Positions 44,207-52,401 of a DNA stretch of 64,000 nt are shown here, piece after piece. How positions within the stretch are numbered: position 1 is the stretch's first letter; every line of letters starts with the position of its first letter. Origin of the DNA: Streptomyces sp. TS71-3 (GTDB taxonomy: Bacteria > Actinomycetota > Actinomycetes > Streptomycetales > Streptomycetaceae). The notes under the pieces are model-generated. The model ran no database searches. It saw only the letters and a program-made list of their open reading frames with translations, and was not told where the DNA came from. The translations under genes and the position numbers were made by a program. The DNA is taken from contig NZ_BNEL01000003.1 in assembly GCF_018327685.1 (NCBI RefSeq), positions 310,001-374,000 on the forward strand. Direction: 5' to 3'.

Positions 44207-44692
44207 TCAACCTCGGCGGTTTGCCCCATCTGGCCAGACCACGTCAACTGGTATCCCTGCCTCGCGGGCGTCGACGACCGTGTCCGCCGTGCCGCCGCCT
44301 TTCCCCGTCGGGGGCTGGCCGTTCCAGACGGCGACGAGACGATCGGCACGCTGGAGAAGGGTGCGGTTGGCGTCTTCGTATGCCGATCGGCTCGCCATCT
44401 CGTGGTCCAGGACGACGACGTCGTCGGCGGACTCGATGAGCCGGTCGAAAGTCGCGGCATGGTCCGGCTTCACCTTGCTCTGCCGGTAGTCCTTCGAGGG
44501 GATGATCGCGACGAGACGTCCGCCGAGTTCCAAGACAACCTCGGCGAACAGGGAGTCGGCCCCCTTGGCGATACACGAGACACCGACCAGACCTTCGGCG
44601 TACGGCTTGAGCGTCTCGTGGAGGGCGCTGCGTACGAGGGCGGTACTGGCATCGGTGAGATCCATGTGCCCCGTTACGGCGATGGTGGTCAC
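44207..44692 (-). CDS. SLOG/LOG-like Rossmann-fold protein
   Basis: 161 aa; the GTG at 44692 follows GAGGGA with a 6-nt spacer. It begins TTIAVTGHMDLT, a first strand plus nucleotide-binding-type turn. Then GVSCIAKGADSLFAEVVLEL, LVAIIPSKDYRQS, a helix, DDVVVLDHEMA, and the last strand VDVVWPDG. The GADxLFAE and R-containing pattern places it near SLOG/DprA-LOG domains, which in many conflict systems bind nucleotide-derived ligands. A short membrane protein gene directly precedes it, 9 nt apart. A ligand-sensing role is inference. Confidence 0.7.
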   Translation of the reverse strand: MTTIAVTGHMDLTDASTALVRSALHETLKPYAEGLVGVSCIAKGADSLFAEVVLELGGRLVAIIPSKDYRQSKVKPDHAATFDRLIESADDVVVLDHEMASRSAYEDANRTLLQRADRLVAVWNGQPPTGKGGGTADTVVDAREAGIPVDVVWPDGANRRG

Positions 44693-44701
44693 GGTCTTCC
44701 C

Positions 44702-44968
44702 TCAGGTCGACTGCAGGTCGCGGTTCACGGCAGGAGCCTCGGTCACCGGCGACGAGGCAGCCTTCCCGACCGTATATGGATATAGCGGAGACATTTGGGC
44801 TCGCACACGGCTGGACTGGGTCCCGGACGCTGCCTCAACGGCGCGGAGGCCCCTTTTCAGCGCCTTGCCCCCGCCAGTTCTACCCCTCCACGACGCGGGC
44901 ACCGCCGACAGCCGGAGCGGCATGCCGACGACCAAGATAATGAGCCCGACGCAGGCGGGCAGGATCAC
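44702..44968 (-). CDS. Small membrane protein coupled to SLOG-like gene
   Basis: 88 aa from the GTG at 44968, chosen because GAGGAG lies 5 nt upstream. One strong helix (VILPACVGLIILVVGMPLRL) at the N-terminus, then a basic, Ala/Ser-rich tail (WRGRTGGGKALKRGLRA). It ends 9 nt before the SLOG-like start, and no other gene intervenes, so the two are probably co-transcribed. Could be a membrane effector or anchor for the SLOG protein. No family recognised. Confidence 0.6.
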   Translation of the reverse strand: MILPACVGLIILVVGMPLRLSAVPASWRGRTGGGKALKRGLRAVEAASGTQSSRVRAQMSPLYPYTVGKAASSPVTEAPAVNRDLQST

Positions 44969-45105
44969 GACGACTCCTCGTCCGGCAGCGAGCGACCGGC
45001 CCACTCAAGGCGCACTAGAGTGGAAGACGATCTGGGGGCGTGTTGACCTGGTGAAACACCGCTAGGGAAGTTGATCTCTCAATCCACTCCCAGTTGATCT
45101 TCAAA

Positions 45106-45135
45106 GGGCCCCGCTTCGGTCATGAAGCGGGGCCC
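45106..45135 (-). terminator. Terminator hairpin downstream of tRNA-Arg
   Basis: Perfect 12-bp stem (45106-45117 with 45124-45135) with a 6-nt loop, 19 nt beyond the 3' end of the tRNA gene on the minus strand. Confidence 0.8.
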
Positions 45136-45154
45136 GATGCCTGGTCAAACACGG

Positions 45155-45227
45155 TGCCCCCGGCAGGATTCGAACCTGCGACACCCGCTTTAGGAGAGCG
45201 GTGCTCTATCCCCTGAGCTACGAAGGC
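45155..45227 (-). tRNA. tRNA-Arg (anticodon CCU)
   Basis: 73-nt cloverleaf on the minus strand: acceptor GCCTTCG/CGGGGGC with two G-U pairs, D-arm GCTC...GAGC, anticodon arm CCGCT-CTCCTAA-AGCGG giving CCU (reads AGG), T-arm GCAGG-TTCGAAT-CCTGC, discriminator A. CCA is not encoded. A terminator hairpin follows. Confidence 0.97.
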
Positions 45228-45409
45228 AGGCCCTGCTTGGAGTGCGTTGAATACTTTGCGTGTGCATTCGGACGCGTCCAGCAAGGTCGTGACCGTCGCT
45301 GTCGACGGCCACTGACAGCGTAGCGGATGCGGGCGGGGCCCGAGGCGGTGGAGGACGGTGGCGAGGGGCTTCACGGCCGGCTGGAGCGGTCGGCGCCGGC
45401 CCTGGTCCC

Positions 45410-45451
45410 GGCACCGGCACCGGCACCGGCACCGGCACCGGCACCGGCACC
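45410..45451. repeat. GGCACC hexanucleotide repeat, seven copies
   Basis: Seven head-to-tail GGCACC units between the tRNA gene and the aldehyde dehydrogenase stop. Confidence 0.9.
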
Positions 45452-45483
45452 GAAGCTTCCCGCCCGCCCCAAGCCCCCGCCCT

Positions 45484-47088
45484 CTACAGGAAGCTCACGT
45501 TCTGGGCCAGGGAGAGTTCTGTGGAGTAGTTGATGGTGTTCGTCGCGCGGCGCATGTATGCCCGCCATGCGTCCGAGCCCGACTCTCGGCCGCCGCCCGT
45601 TTCCTTCTCGCCGCCGAATGCTCCGCCGATTTCCGCGCCCGAGGTGCCGATGTTGACGTTCGCGATGCCGCAGTCCGAGCCCTCGGTGGAGAGGAAGCGT
45701 TCTGCCTCCTGCTGGTCGCGGGTGAAGATGCTGGACGAGAGGCCCTGGGGGACCGCGTTGTGGAGCGCGATGGCCTCGTCCAGGGTGTCGTAGGTGAGGA
45801 CGTAGAGGATGGGGGCGAAGGTCTCCTCGCGGACCACCTCCGTCTGTTCGTCCACGCGGACGATGACCGGCTCCACGTAGGCCGCCGCGGGTGCCGGGTC
45901 CGTCAGGCGGCGGTTGCCGCCCGCCAGGATCTTGCCGCCCTGCGCCTGCACGCGCGCCAGCGCGTCCTGCATCTTCTCCAGTGCGCCTGCCGTGATCAGC
46001 GGGCCCACCAGCGTCTTCTCGTCGAACGGGTTGCCGATCGGCAGCTTGCCGTACGCCGCCGTCAGACGCTCGATCAACGGCTCCGCGATGTCCCTGTGCG
46101 CGATCACGCGCCGCAGCGTCGTGCAGCGCTGGCCCGCCGTGCCCGCCGCCGCGAAGACGATGCCCTGCACCGCCAGGTCCAGGTCCGCCGACGGTGCCAC
46201 CACCGCCGCGTTGTTCCCGCCCAGCTCCAGCAGGCTGCGACCGAACCTCGCCGCCACCCGCGGGCCCACCTCGCGTCCCATCCGCGTCGAGCCCGTCGCG
46301 CTGACCAGCGCCACCCTCGCGTCGTCCACCAGCGCCTCGCCAACCTCCCTGCCGCCCAGCAGCAGCCTGTGCACGTCGGCCGGCGCGCCCACCTCCTCCG
46401 CCGCCCTCGCCAGCAGGCGCGCGCTCCCCAGCGCGGTCAGCGGGGTCAGCTCCGACGGCTTCCAGACCACCGTGTCACCGCACACCAGCGCCACGGCCGT
46501 GTTCCACGACCAGACCGCCACCGGGAAGTTGAACGCCGAGATCACCCCGACCACGCCCAGCGGGTGCCAGGTCTCCGCCAGCCGGTGGCCCGGCCGCTCC
46601 GACGCCATCGTGCGGCCGTACAGCTGGCGCGACAGGCCCACCGCGAAGTCGCAGATGTCGATCATCTCCTGGACCTCGCCCAGCGCCTCCGAGCGGATCT
46701 TGCCCACCTCGATGGTGACGAGGTCCGCGAGGTCGTCCTTGTGGGCGCGCAGCAGTTCCCCGAAGCGGCGGACCAGCTCGCCTCGGCGCGGCGCCGGCGT
46801 GCTCCGCCACGTGAGGAACGCCTCCCGGGCCGCCTCCACCGCCTCCTCCGTGTCGGCGGGGGCGGCGGCGGCCAGGGGGAAGAGGTCCTCGCCGGTGAGG
46901 GGGGTTCGGGCGCTGAGCTTCCGCGGGGGCTGCTCCACGGTTGTTCCGTCCTTCCCCTCCGCCGCCCGGCCCGGGAGGGTCACCCCGATCCGCTCCAGGC
47001 TTGCGCGCGCCCGCTCCCGCAACTCCTCCGTGGTCGGCAGGGTCTCGGGGGCCTGCACGGTGCCGGTGCTTCCGGTGCTGCTGGTCAT
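45484..47088 (-). CDS. amaB: ALDH7-type aldehyde dehydrogenase (L-piperidine-6-carboxylate / aminoadipate semialdehyde dehydrogenase)
   Basis: 534-aa NAD(P)-dependent dehydrogenase. NAD-binding NFPVAVWSWNTAVALVCGD and VWKPSELTP, GSTRMGREV, catalytic Glu in LLELGGNNAAV, catalytic Cys in GQRCTTLRR, and the C-terminal INYSTELSLAQ, all as in ALDH7/AmaB enzymes. It oxidises aminoadipate semialdehyde (from piperidine-6-carboxylate) to 2-aminoadipate in lysine degradation. The adjacent gene encodes an HglS-type 2-oxoadipate dioxygenase, the step after transamination, which strongly supports this substrate. The first 60 residues are an extended, Pro-rich N-terminus. Confidence 0.9.
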   Translation of the reverse strand: MTSSTGSTGTVQAPETLPTTEELRERARASLERIGVTLPGRAAEGKDGTTVEQPPRKLSARTPLTGEDLFPLAAAAPADTEEAVEAAREAFLTWRSTPAPRRGELVRRFGELLRAHKDDLADLVTIEVGKIRSEALGEVQEMIDICDFAVGLSRQLYGRTMASERPGHRLAETWHPLGVVGVISAFNFPVAVWSWNTAVALVCGDTVVWKPSELTPLTALGSARLLARAAEEVGAPADVHRLLLGGREVGEALVDDARVALVSATGSTRMGREVGPRVAARFGRSLLELGGNNAAVVAPSADLDLAVQGIVFAAAGTAGQRCTTLRRVIAHRDIAEPLIERLTAAYGKLPIGNPFDEKTLVGPLITAGALEKMQDALARVQAQGGKILAGGNRRLTDPAPAAAYVEPVIVRVDEQTEVVREETFAPILYVLTYDTLDEAIALHNAVPQGLSSSIFTRDQQEAERFLSTEGSDCGIANVNIGTSGAEIGGAFGGEKETGGGRESGSDAWRAYMRRATNTINYSTELSLAQNVSFL

Positions 47089-47276
47089 GGGGGGCTCCTT
47101 CGGGTGCGGAGGGCGACGGGTACGGGGGTGTGTACGGGGCCGGGTTCTGCGGCGGCAAGTGTGCCCACCTGCACTGGAACGGTACGTGCTCGGGCCCCCT
47201 TGCGGCCTCTCGGCGGCCAGGGCGGATGTCCCCCGTCGGCAGGACCGTCAGCAGGACCCTGCCCCAGCGATCAGGA

Positions 47277-48755
47277 TCAGCCCGTCGTCCCCGGCGCCGG
47301 GACCGGAACCGGTGCTCCCAGTTCCTCCGCCGCCCGCTTCAGCGACCGGCCCTGCTGGTCCGCGTAGAGGGCGTAGGGGTCGAGGACGTCCCGGTCGAGG
47401 GCGGCGGAGAGCCAGGCGCTGTCGTAGGCGGCGCCCGTCTGGTCGTCGTCCCTGCGGCCCTTGCCGCTGAGGTTGGACTGGAAGATGCCCGCCGCCGAGC
47501 GCGGCAGGAAGTCCTCGTAGACGATCGGCTCGGCGCGCAGCCAGCCCGCCGCGAGCAGGTCGGCCATGGTCGCGGGCGGGCGGGTGCCGTCGCGGGGGCG
47601 GTCGGGGGCGGCCCGGTAGGTGAAGTACGCGAGGTCCTGTACGGCGAGTTCGTGTTCCGTGCCCGGCAGCAGGTCCGGCCACAGGGCGCGGGCCACCGCC
47701 GAACGGTCCGCCGACGGCTCCCGCGCGAGCCTCTCGTCGACCCGTGCGAGCAGCGTGTCGTAGCGCTCCCGGCCGGCCCGCGTGAGCGCGATGCCGCGCG
47801 CCTCGACCTCGCCGAAGCGCACCCGCAGCGCGCCCTCGCGCACCGTGCCGTCCGGCTCCCGCATCGTCCGGGGCTCGGCGAGGGCACGGAACGACGTCTG
47901 GCGGAGCAGGACGTCCGGCCAGAGCGCACCGGCGTCCGGGGCGCTCCCGGCCTGCGCACCCGCGCCGGACACACCCACGGCCCCCGGCAGCCCGCCGCCC
48001 GGCGGGCCCTGGATGGTGTCGATCATCTCGATGCCGCGGGCCGTCATCCGGCGGTACAGCTCGTCGATGTCGAGCACGCGCGGCGTGAGGTGGTTGATGT
48101 GGGTGCTGCGCACCCCGCCGATGTCCGCGGCGACCGCGGACACCTTCTCCAGCGTCTCGTACCAGACGCGGTCGATGGGTTCCCGCGACAGCTCGAACGC
48201 GGCCACGGCGAGTTCCAGGAAGCGCTCGGCCTCCGCGTCCGGCAGCTCGCCGGCGGCCTCGGCGCGGTCCGCGAGGGCGAGCAGCTCCGGCGGGAACAGC
48301 TCCCGTCCCGCGAGGAACGTCTCCAGGCGGGCCCGCAGCTCCTCGTCGAAGAAACGCGGATCGGCGGGGGTGAGGAGCGAGGTGAAGACGCGGAACGGGT
48401 TGCGGGCCAGCTCCTCGCCGTCCACCGGCCGGAACGCCGTCGACACCACCGGGACCGCGCTCGCGGCGGCCTCGCGCAGGTCGTAGAAGCCGACGGGGTG
48501 CATGCCGAGGGCGCCGAAGACGCGGGCGACCTGCTGGAGTTCGCGGGGGGTGCCGACGCGGATGGCGCCGTGCCGCTCGGCGGTCACCCGGCCGATGGAA
48601 CCGAGGCGCTCGGCGTCGGCGCCGCGGGCGCGCAGGACGTCCTCGTTGACCTCGCGGGAGACGTCCACGAGCGTGGTGTACGCGGGGACCTCCTGCCCGT
48701 ACATCTCCGAGAGCCGGCGGGCGAAGGCGGCACGCAGGCGCCACTGGTTGATCAT
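47277..48755 (-). CDS. hglS: 2-oxoadipate dioxygenase/decarboxylase (HglS/DUF1338 family)
   Basis: 492 aa; ATG at 48755 with AGGAGG about 12 nt upstream. Matches the HglS (DUF1338, VOC-related) Fe(II) enzyme that turns 2-oxoadipate into 2-hydroxyglutarate. Candidate metal ligands are in AERHGAIRVG, STHINHLTPRVLD and RFGEVEARG; also DLAYFTYRA and YEDFLPRSAAGIFQSNL. Placed just upstream of ALDH7 in the same direction, it forms a lysine-catabolism pair. Missing partners (lysine oxidase/aminotransferase, 2-hydroxyglutarate dehydrogenase) must be elsewhere. Confidence 0.88.
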   Translation of the reverse strand: MINQWRLRAAFARRLSEMYGQEVPAYTTLVDVSREVNEDVLRARGADAERLGSIGRVTAERHGAIRVGTPRELQQVARVFGALGMHPVGFYDLREAAASAVPVVSTAFRPVDGEELARNPFRVFTSLLTPADPRFFDEELRARLETFLAGRELFPPELLALADRAEAAGELPDAEAERFLELAVAAFELSREPIDRVWYETLEKVSAVAADIGGVRSTHINHLTPRVLDIDELYRRMTARGIEMIDTIQGPPGGGLPGAVGVSGAGAQAGSAPDAGALWPDVLLRQTSFRALAEPRTMREPDGTVREGALRVRFGEVEARGIALTRAGRERYDTLLARVDERLAREPSADRSAVARALWPDLLPGTEHELAVQDLAYFTYRAAPDRPRDGTRPPATMADLLAAGWLRAEPIVYEDFLPRSAAGIFQSNLSGKGRRDDDQTGAAYDSAWLSAALDRDVLDPYALYADQQGRSLKRAAEELGAPVPVPAPGTTG

Positions 48756-49028
48756 CTTGGCCGGCTCCCTCCTGTTCCTCCGGCATCGTGCAGCACGCCG
48801 GCCACCGGCGTCCAGGAGGCCCAGGTGCTCACGCGGGCGCGCCACGCACCCGGCCCCCGTTGGCCCAGTCGTACCCGCCCGGCGGAACTTCCGAATATGG
48901 TCTAGACCTCAGTCCGGCTCGGGCCTATTCTCACGGCTGCTCCCCTCCCCCACCGAACGCCCAACGGCCGCCGGCCACCGGCGCGCGTTCCGCCCGCGGC
49001 GGCCCCGATTCGAGGAGTGACGACGCGC

Positions 49029-50012
49029 GTGGTGCGACTACCTGTGAGACGGCCTGTGCGACAACCTGTCCGACAACCTGTGACAGGACATGGGACACGG
49101 CGACGGCAGGCGCGACGGGGGCAGGGGCGGGTGAGCAGGCTGTCCGTCCTGCTGGCGGCGCTCGCCTCGGCCCTGGTGCTCGCCGGGACCGGGACCGCGG
49201 CCGTAGCCGTGGCCGAGGACAGCGGGCCGCTCGGTGCGCACGATCCGTACCCCGCCGGAGCGCACGAGCCATACCCCACGGGCGCGCACGATCCGTACCC
49301 CACGGGCGCGCACGACCCCTACCCCACGGGCGCGCACGACCCGTACCCAGCAGGCGCGCACGAACCGTACGAGGCACAAGGCCCGCACGGAGCCGGCTTC
49401 GTCGTCAGCGAGGCGCAGTTCGACCGGATGTTCCCGGACCGGGACCCGTTCTTCACCTACGCGGGGCTGCTGGAGGCCACGCGCTCGTACCCGGCCTTCG
49501 CGCACACAGGTAACCTTCTGGTGCGCCGGCAGGAGGCCGCCGCCTTCCTCGCCAACGTCAGCCATGAGACCGGTGCGCTGGTCTACAAGGTCAACCAGAA
49601 CCCGGCCTCGTACCCGGTCTTCTGCGACGACACCCAGCCGTACGGCTGCCCGGCCGGCCACGACGCGTACTACGGGCGCGGCGCGATCATGCTGAGCTGG
49701 AACTTCAACTACAAGGCGGCCGGCGACGCCCTCGGGCTCGACCTGCTGAACGACCCCTGGCTGGTCGAGCGCGATCCGGCCGTGGCCTGGGCCACCGCCC
49801 TGTGGTACTGGAACACCCAGACCGGCCCCGGCACCATGACCGGCCACGACGCCATCGTCCACCACAAGGGCTTCGGCGAGGCCATCCGCAGCCTCAACGG
49901 CACCGCGGAGTGCGACGGCGGGAACGCCGAGCAGATGCGGCACCGCGTGAGCCTCTACCGGCAGTTCACCCGGCTCCTGGGCACCCTCCCGGGCCGCCAC
50001 CAGACCTGCTGA
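49029..50012 (+). CDS. Secreted GH19 chitinase with short repeat linker
   Basis: About 327 aa from the GTG at 49029, chosen because GAGGAG ends at 49017; a GTG at 49032 and a signal-adjacent GTG at 49131 are alternatives. Arg-rich start, then the signal peptide LSVLLAALASALVLAGTG. Residues after it form 8-aa repeats (DPYPTGAH and variants; 24-bp DNA repeat at about 49234-49372). The catalytic domain is GH19: FLANVSHETGALVY with the acid Glu, AYYGRGAIMLSWNFNY, ATALWYWNTQTG. It hydrolyses chitin outside the cell. The domain is at the short, bacterial end of the family. Confidence 0.92.
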   Translation: MVRLPVRRPVRQPVRQPVTGHGTRRRQARRGQGRVSRLSVLLAALASALVLAGTGTAAVAVAEDSGPLGAHDPYPAGAHEPYPTGAHDPYPTGAHDPYPTGAHDPYPAGAHEPYEAQGPHGAGFVVSEAQFDRMFPDRDPFFTYAGLLEATRSYPAFAHTGNLLVRRQEAAAFLANVSHETGALVYKVNQNPASYPVFCDDTQPYGCPAGHDAYYGRGAIMLSWNFNYKAAGDALGLDLLNDPWLVERDPAVAWATALWYWNTQTGPGTMTGHDAIVHHKGFGEAIRSLNGTAECDGGNAEQMRHRVSLYRQFTRLLGTLPGRHQTC

Positions 50013-50089
50013 CGACGGGCGCCGGGGGCCGGGCGGCGTCCTCGTCCCGGCCCTTCGGGGCGTTCCGGGGGCGCGCTAGCATCCGCGGT

Positions 50090-50611
50090 ATGAGTGACGA
50101 TGTGCAGAATGCGCAGGCAGAGCAGGACGTGTACGGCGTGCCGATCGGGGCGCTGCTGGGCGGGTCCGCGGAGCTGGAGCAGTTCCGCGGGAAGGTCGTG
50201 CTGGTCGTGAACGTGGCGTCCCGGTGCGGTCTGACCCCGCAGTACGAGGAGCTGGAGAAGCTGCACGAGCGGTTCGCGGGGCGCGGCTTCAGCGTGCTGG
50301 GGGTGCCCTGCAACCAGTTCAAGGGGCAGGAGCCGGGGACCGCGGAGGAGATCGCGGAGTTCTGCTCGGCGACGTACGGGGTGACGTTCCCGATGACGGA
50401 GAAGGTCGACGTCAACGGGGACGGGCGGCACCAGCTGTACGAGCGGCTGGTGGGGTTCGCGGACTCGGAGGGGTACACCGGGGATATCCAGTGGAACTTC
50501 GAGAAGTTTCTCGTCGGGGCGGACGGGGTGGTGCGGGGGCGGTTCGGGCCGCAGACGACGCCCGATGCGGGGGAGGTTGTCGCGGCGGTGGAGAAGGCTC
50601 TCGCCGAGTAA
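50090..50611 (+). CDS. Glutathione-peroxidase-type thiol peroxidase
   Basis: 173 aa. NVASRCGLTPQYEEL carries the peroxidatic Cys (not selenocysteine), then GVPCNQFKGQEPGTAEEI, and the Trp of the active site in GDIQWNFEKFLV. In actinomycetes these enzymes probably use thioredoxin rather than glutathione, detoxifying lipid or organic peroxides. A hairpin terminator follows 16 nt after the stop. Confidence 0.95.
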   Translation: MSDDVQNAQAEQDVYGVPIGALLGGSAELEQFRGKVVLVVNVASRCGLTPQYEELEKLHERFAGRGFSVLGVPCNQFKGQEPGTAEEIAEFCSATYGVTFPMTEKVDVNGDGRHQLYERLVGFADSEGYTGDIQWNFEKFLVGADGVVRGRFGPQTTPDAGEVVAAVEKALAE

Positions 50612-50627
50612 GCCGTGTGGGGGGTTT

Positions 50628-50649
50628 CCGGGGCGTTGGGGCGCCCCGG
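50628..50649 (+). terminator. Hairpin after peroxidase gene
   Basis: CCGGGGCG (50628-50635) pairs with CGCCCCGG (50642-50649), 6-nt loop. Confidence 0.6.
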
Positions 50650-50699
50650 GGCCCGGTCCTGCGGTGGTCCGTTCTGGGCCTTGCTGTCCCGCGTCCGGC

Positions 50700-51262
50700 T
50701 GACCGCCGGCGGGCTTTTTCTGCGCAGTTCCCCGCGCCCCTTATCGGGGCCCCTTCTCGGCCCTTGCTGTCTTGCGTCCGGCTGACCGTCGGCCGGGGTT
50801 TTCGCGCAGTTCCCCGCGCCCCTGATCAGCCAGCGGGCCAACCGCTTGCTGTCTCATCGCGGTCATCCGCCGCACCGGCCTCTCGCACAGTTCCCCACGC
50901 CCCCGATCAGCCACCCGACCAGCCCCTTGCTCTCTCGCCGCGGCCATCCGCCACACCGGCCTCTCGCACAGTTCCCCACGCCCCCGATCAGCCACCCGAC
51001 CAGCCCCTTGCTCTCTCGCCACGGCCATCCGCCACACCGGCCTCTCGCACAGTTCCCCACGCCCCCGATCAGCCACCCGACCAGCCCCTTGCTCTCTCGC
51101 CACGGCCATCCGCCACACCGGCCTCTCGCACAGTTCCCCACGCCCCCGATCAGCCACCCGACCAGCCCCTTGCTCTCTCGCCGCGGCCATCCGCCACACC
51201 GGCCTCTCGCACAGTTCCCCACGCCCCCGATCAGCCACCCGACCAACCCCTTACTGCCTCCC
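50700..51262. repeat. Tandem array, 81-bp period, about seven copies of a core also found elsewhere
   Basis: Cores begin at 50722, 50804, 50885, 50966, 51047, 51128 and 51209. The first two contain GCGCAGTTCCCCGCGCCCCT exactly; the last five read GCACAGTTCCCCACGCCCCC and are nearly identical to one another over the full 81 bp. 81 is a multiple of three, so both strands show long spurious repeats in translation, but no ribosome site precedes them. It is a non-coding minisatellite between convergently unrelated genes (peroxidase and MerR gene, same strand). Confidence 0.9.
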
Positions 51263-51434
51263 CCGGCGTGGTTCCCGCGGCCCCGGTCAACCTCCGCTCA
51301 CCCCCTCCCCCCTCCCCGCCAAGATCCGGTGTGGTGTTCGGTTGTGGGGTGGATTCGTCTTGTGGCGGTCCTTGGGGCAGAGTTCTTCGTCTCTGGTGCC
51401 GGGTGGCAGGTGGCCCGTGGCCGAGGATGGGGAC

Positions 51435-52367
51435 GTGGGCGTAGGCGTGAGTCTGGATGACAGGGACGGTGGCGTGGGCGGTGGCGTGGGTGAGCCGGGC
51501 GCGGGGGCGGTCGAGGGGGCCGGGGTGCTGCTCAGCGTCGGTGCCTTCGCCGCCCGTGCCCGCCTCTCCCGCAGAGCGCTGCGCCTCTACGACCGCACCG
51601 GGCTGCTCGCCCCCGCCCACGTCGACGAGGAGAGCGGCTACCGCTACTACCGCGCCGAACAGGTCGAGCACGCTCGCCTGGTCGCACTGCTGCGCCGGCT
51701 GGACATGCCGCTCGCCCTCATCGCCGAGGTGATGCGCGAGCCGGGCGACACCGCCGCACACCACCTCGCCCTGTACTGGCGCGGCGTCGAGGAACGCATC
51801 GCCGCCCAGCGCATCCTGGTCGAGTACCTCCGTGGACGCCTGTCGGGCAGGAGTTCCGAGTTGGACGAGAAGTTCCGGATCAGGACCCGCGACGTGCCGG
51901 CGCAGTACGTCATCAGCCAGTCGCGGCACACCCTCGCGAACGGGTTGCCCGCCTGGATCGGTTCCTCCATGACCCGGCTGACGGCCGCGGCCGAGGAGTG
52001 CGGCGGAGTGGCGGGACCGCCGTTCGTCGTCTACCACGCCGAGGTCACCGACGAGAGCGACGGCCCCGTCGAGACGTGCGTGCCCGTCAGGGATCGGGTG
52101 GCCGCCCGCGCCTGGGCGCTGGACCAGGGCCGTAGCTGGGGCTCCCGCGCCCGCGAGGAGGGCGCGCACCGGCTCGCGTACACCAGGATCACCAAGGCGC
52201 AGGTGGTGTATCCGGAGATCATCGCCGCGTTCGAGGCGGTGGAGGAGTGGATCGCCGGACAGCGCCTGCGCGTCGCCGGGCCGAGCCGCGAGGTCTACTT
52301 CACGGACTGGTCGTCGGCGGGTCCCGACGACGAGGTGTGCGACGTCGCCTTTCCGGTGACGGCCTAG
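51435..52367 (+). CDS. MerR-family regulator with GyrI-like effector domain
   Basis: MerR helix-turn-helix near the start: SVGAFAARARLSRRALRLYD, RTGLLAPAHVDEESGYRYY, EQVEHARLVALLRRLDM. A coiled-coil dimer helix follows (GVEERIAAQRILVEYLRGRL), then a GyrI/BmrR-like effector domain (CVPVRDRVAARAW, EVYFTDWSSAGPDD). The start is uncertain: the GTG at 51435 follows GAGGAT, but the region before VLLSVGAF is Gly/Val-rich and may not be translated; a GTG near 51526 would fit the domain better. The tail of the gene is duplicated as a 24-bp direct repeat past the stop. Confidence 0.85.
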   Translation: MGVGVSLDDRDGGVGGGVGEPGAGAVEGAGVLLSVGAFAARARLSRRALRLYDRTGLLAPAHVDEESGYRYYRAEQVEHARLVALLRRLDMPLALIAEVMREPGDTAAHHLALYWRGVEERIAAQRILVEYLRGRLSGRSSELDEKFRIRTRDVPAQYVISQSRHTLANGLPAWIGSSMTRLTAAAEECGGVAGPPFVVYHAEVTDESDGPVETCVPVRDRVAARAWALDQGRSWGSRAREEGAHRLAYTRITKAQVVYPEIIAAFEAVEEWIAGQRLRVAGPSREVYFTDWSSAGPDDEVCDVAFPVTA

Positions 52368-52393
52368 AGGTCGCCTTTCCGGTGACGGCCTAG
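52344..52393. repeat. 24-bp direct repeat spanning a stop codon
   Basis: GTCGCCTTTCCGGTGACGGC followed by CTAG occurs at 52344-52367 (end of the MerR-type gene) and again at 52370-52393, two bases later. A tandem duplication of the gene's last codons. Confidence 0.9.
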
Positions 52394-52401
52394 CCGTCGC
52401 C

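Noticed and set aside
45155..45227. tRNA-Arg as attachment site of an integrated element covering the conflict-gene region
   Set aside because: No integrase or excisionase gene and no second copy of the tRNA 3' end were seen in the window, so no element boundary can be claimed.
45120..45374. Small protein containing VAQGIEHRSPKAGVAGSNP
   Set aside because: This is the conceptual translation of the tRNA gene, a well-known artefact.
50700..51262. CRISPR array
   Set aside because: The whole 81-bp unit is conserved, so there are no variable spacers, and no cas genes are near. The same holds for the array at 63.2 kb.
50741..51460. Repeat proteins read from the 81-bp array on both strands
   Set aside because: 81 is divisible by three, so any frame without a stop stays open; no start signal, and the same core occurs in clearly non-coding places.
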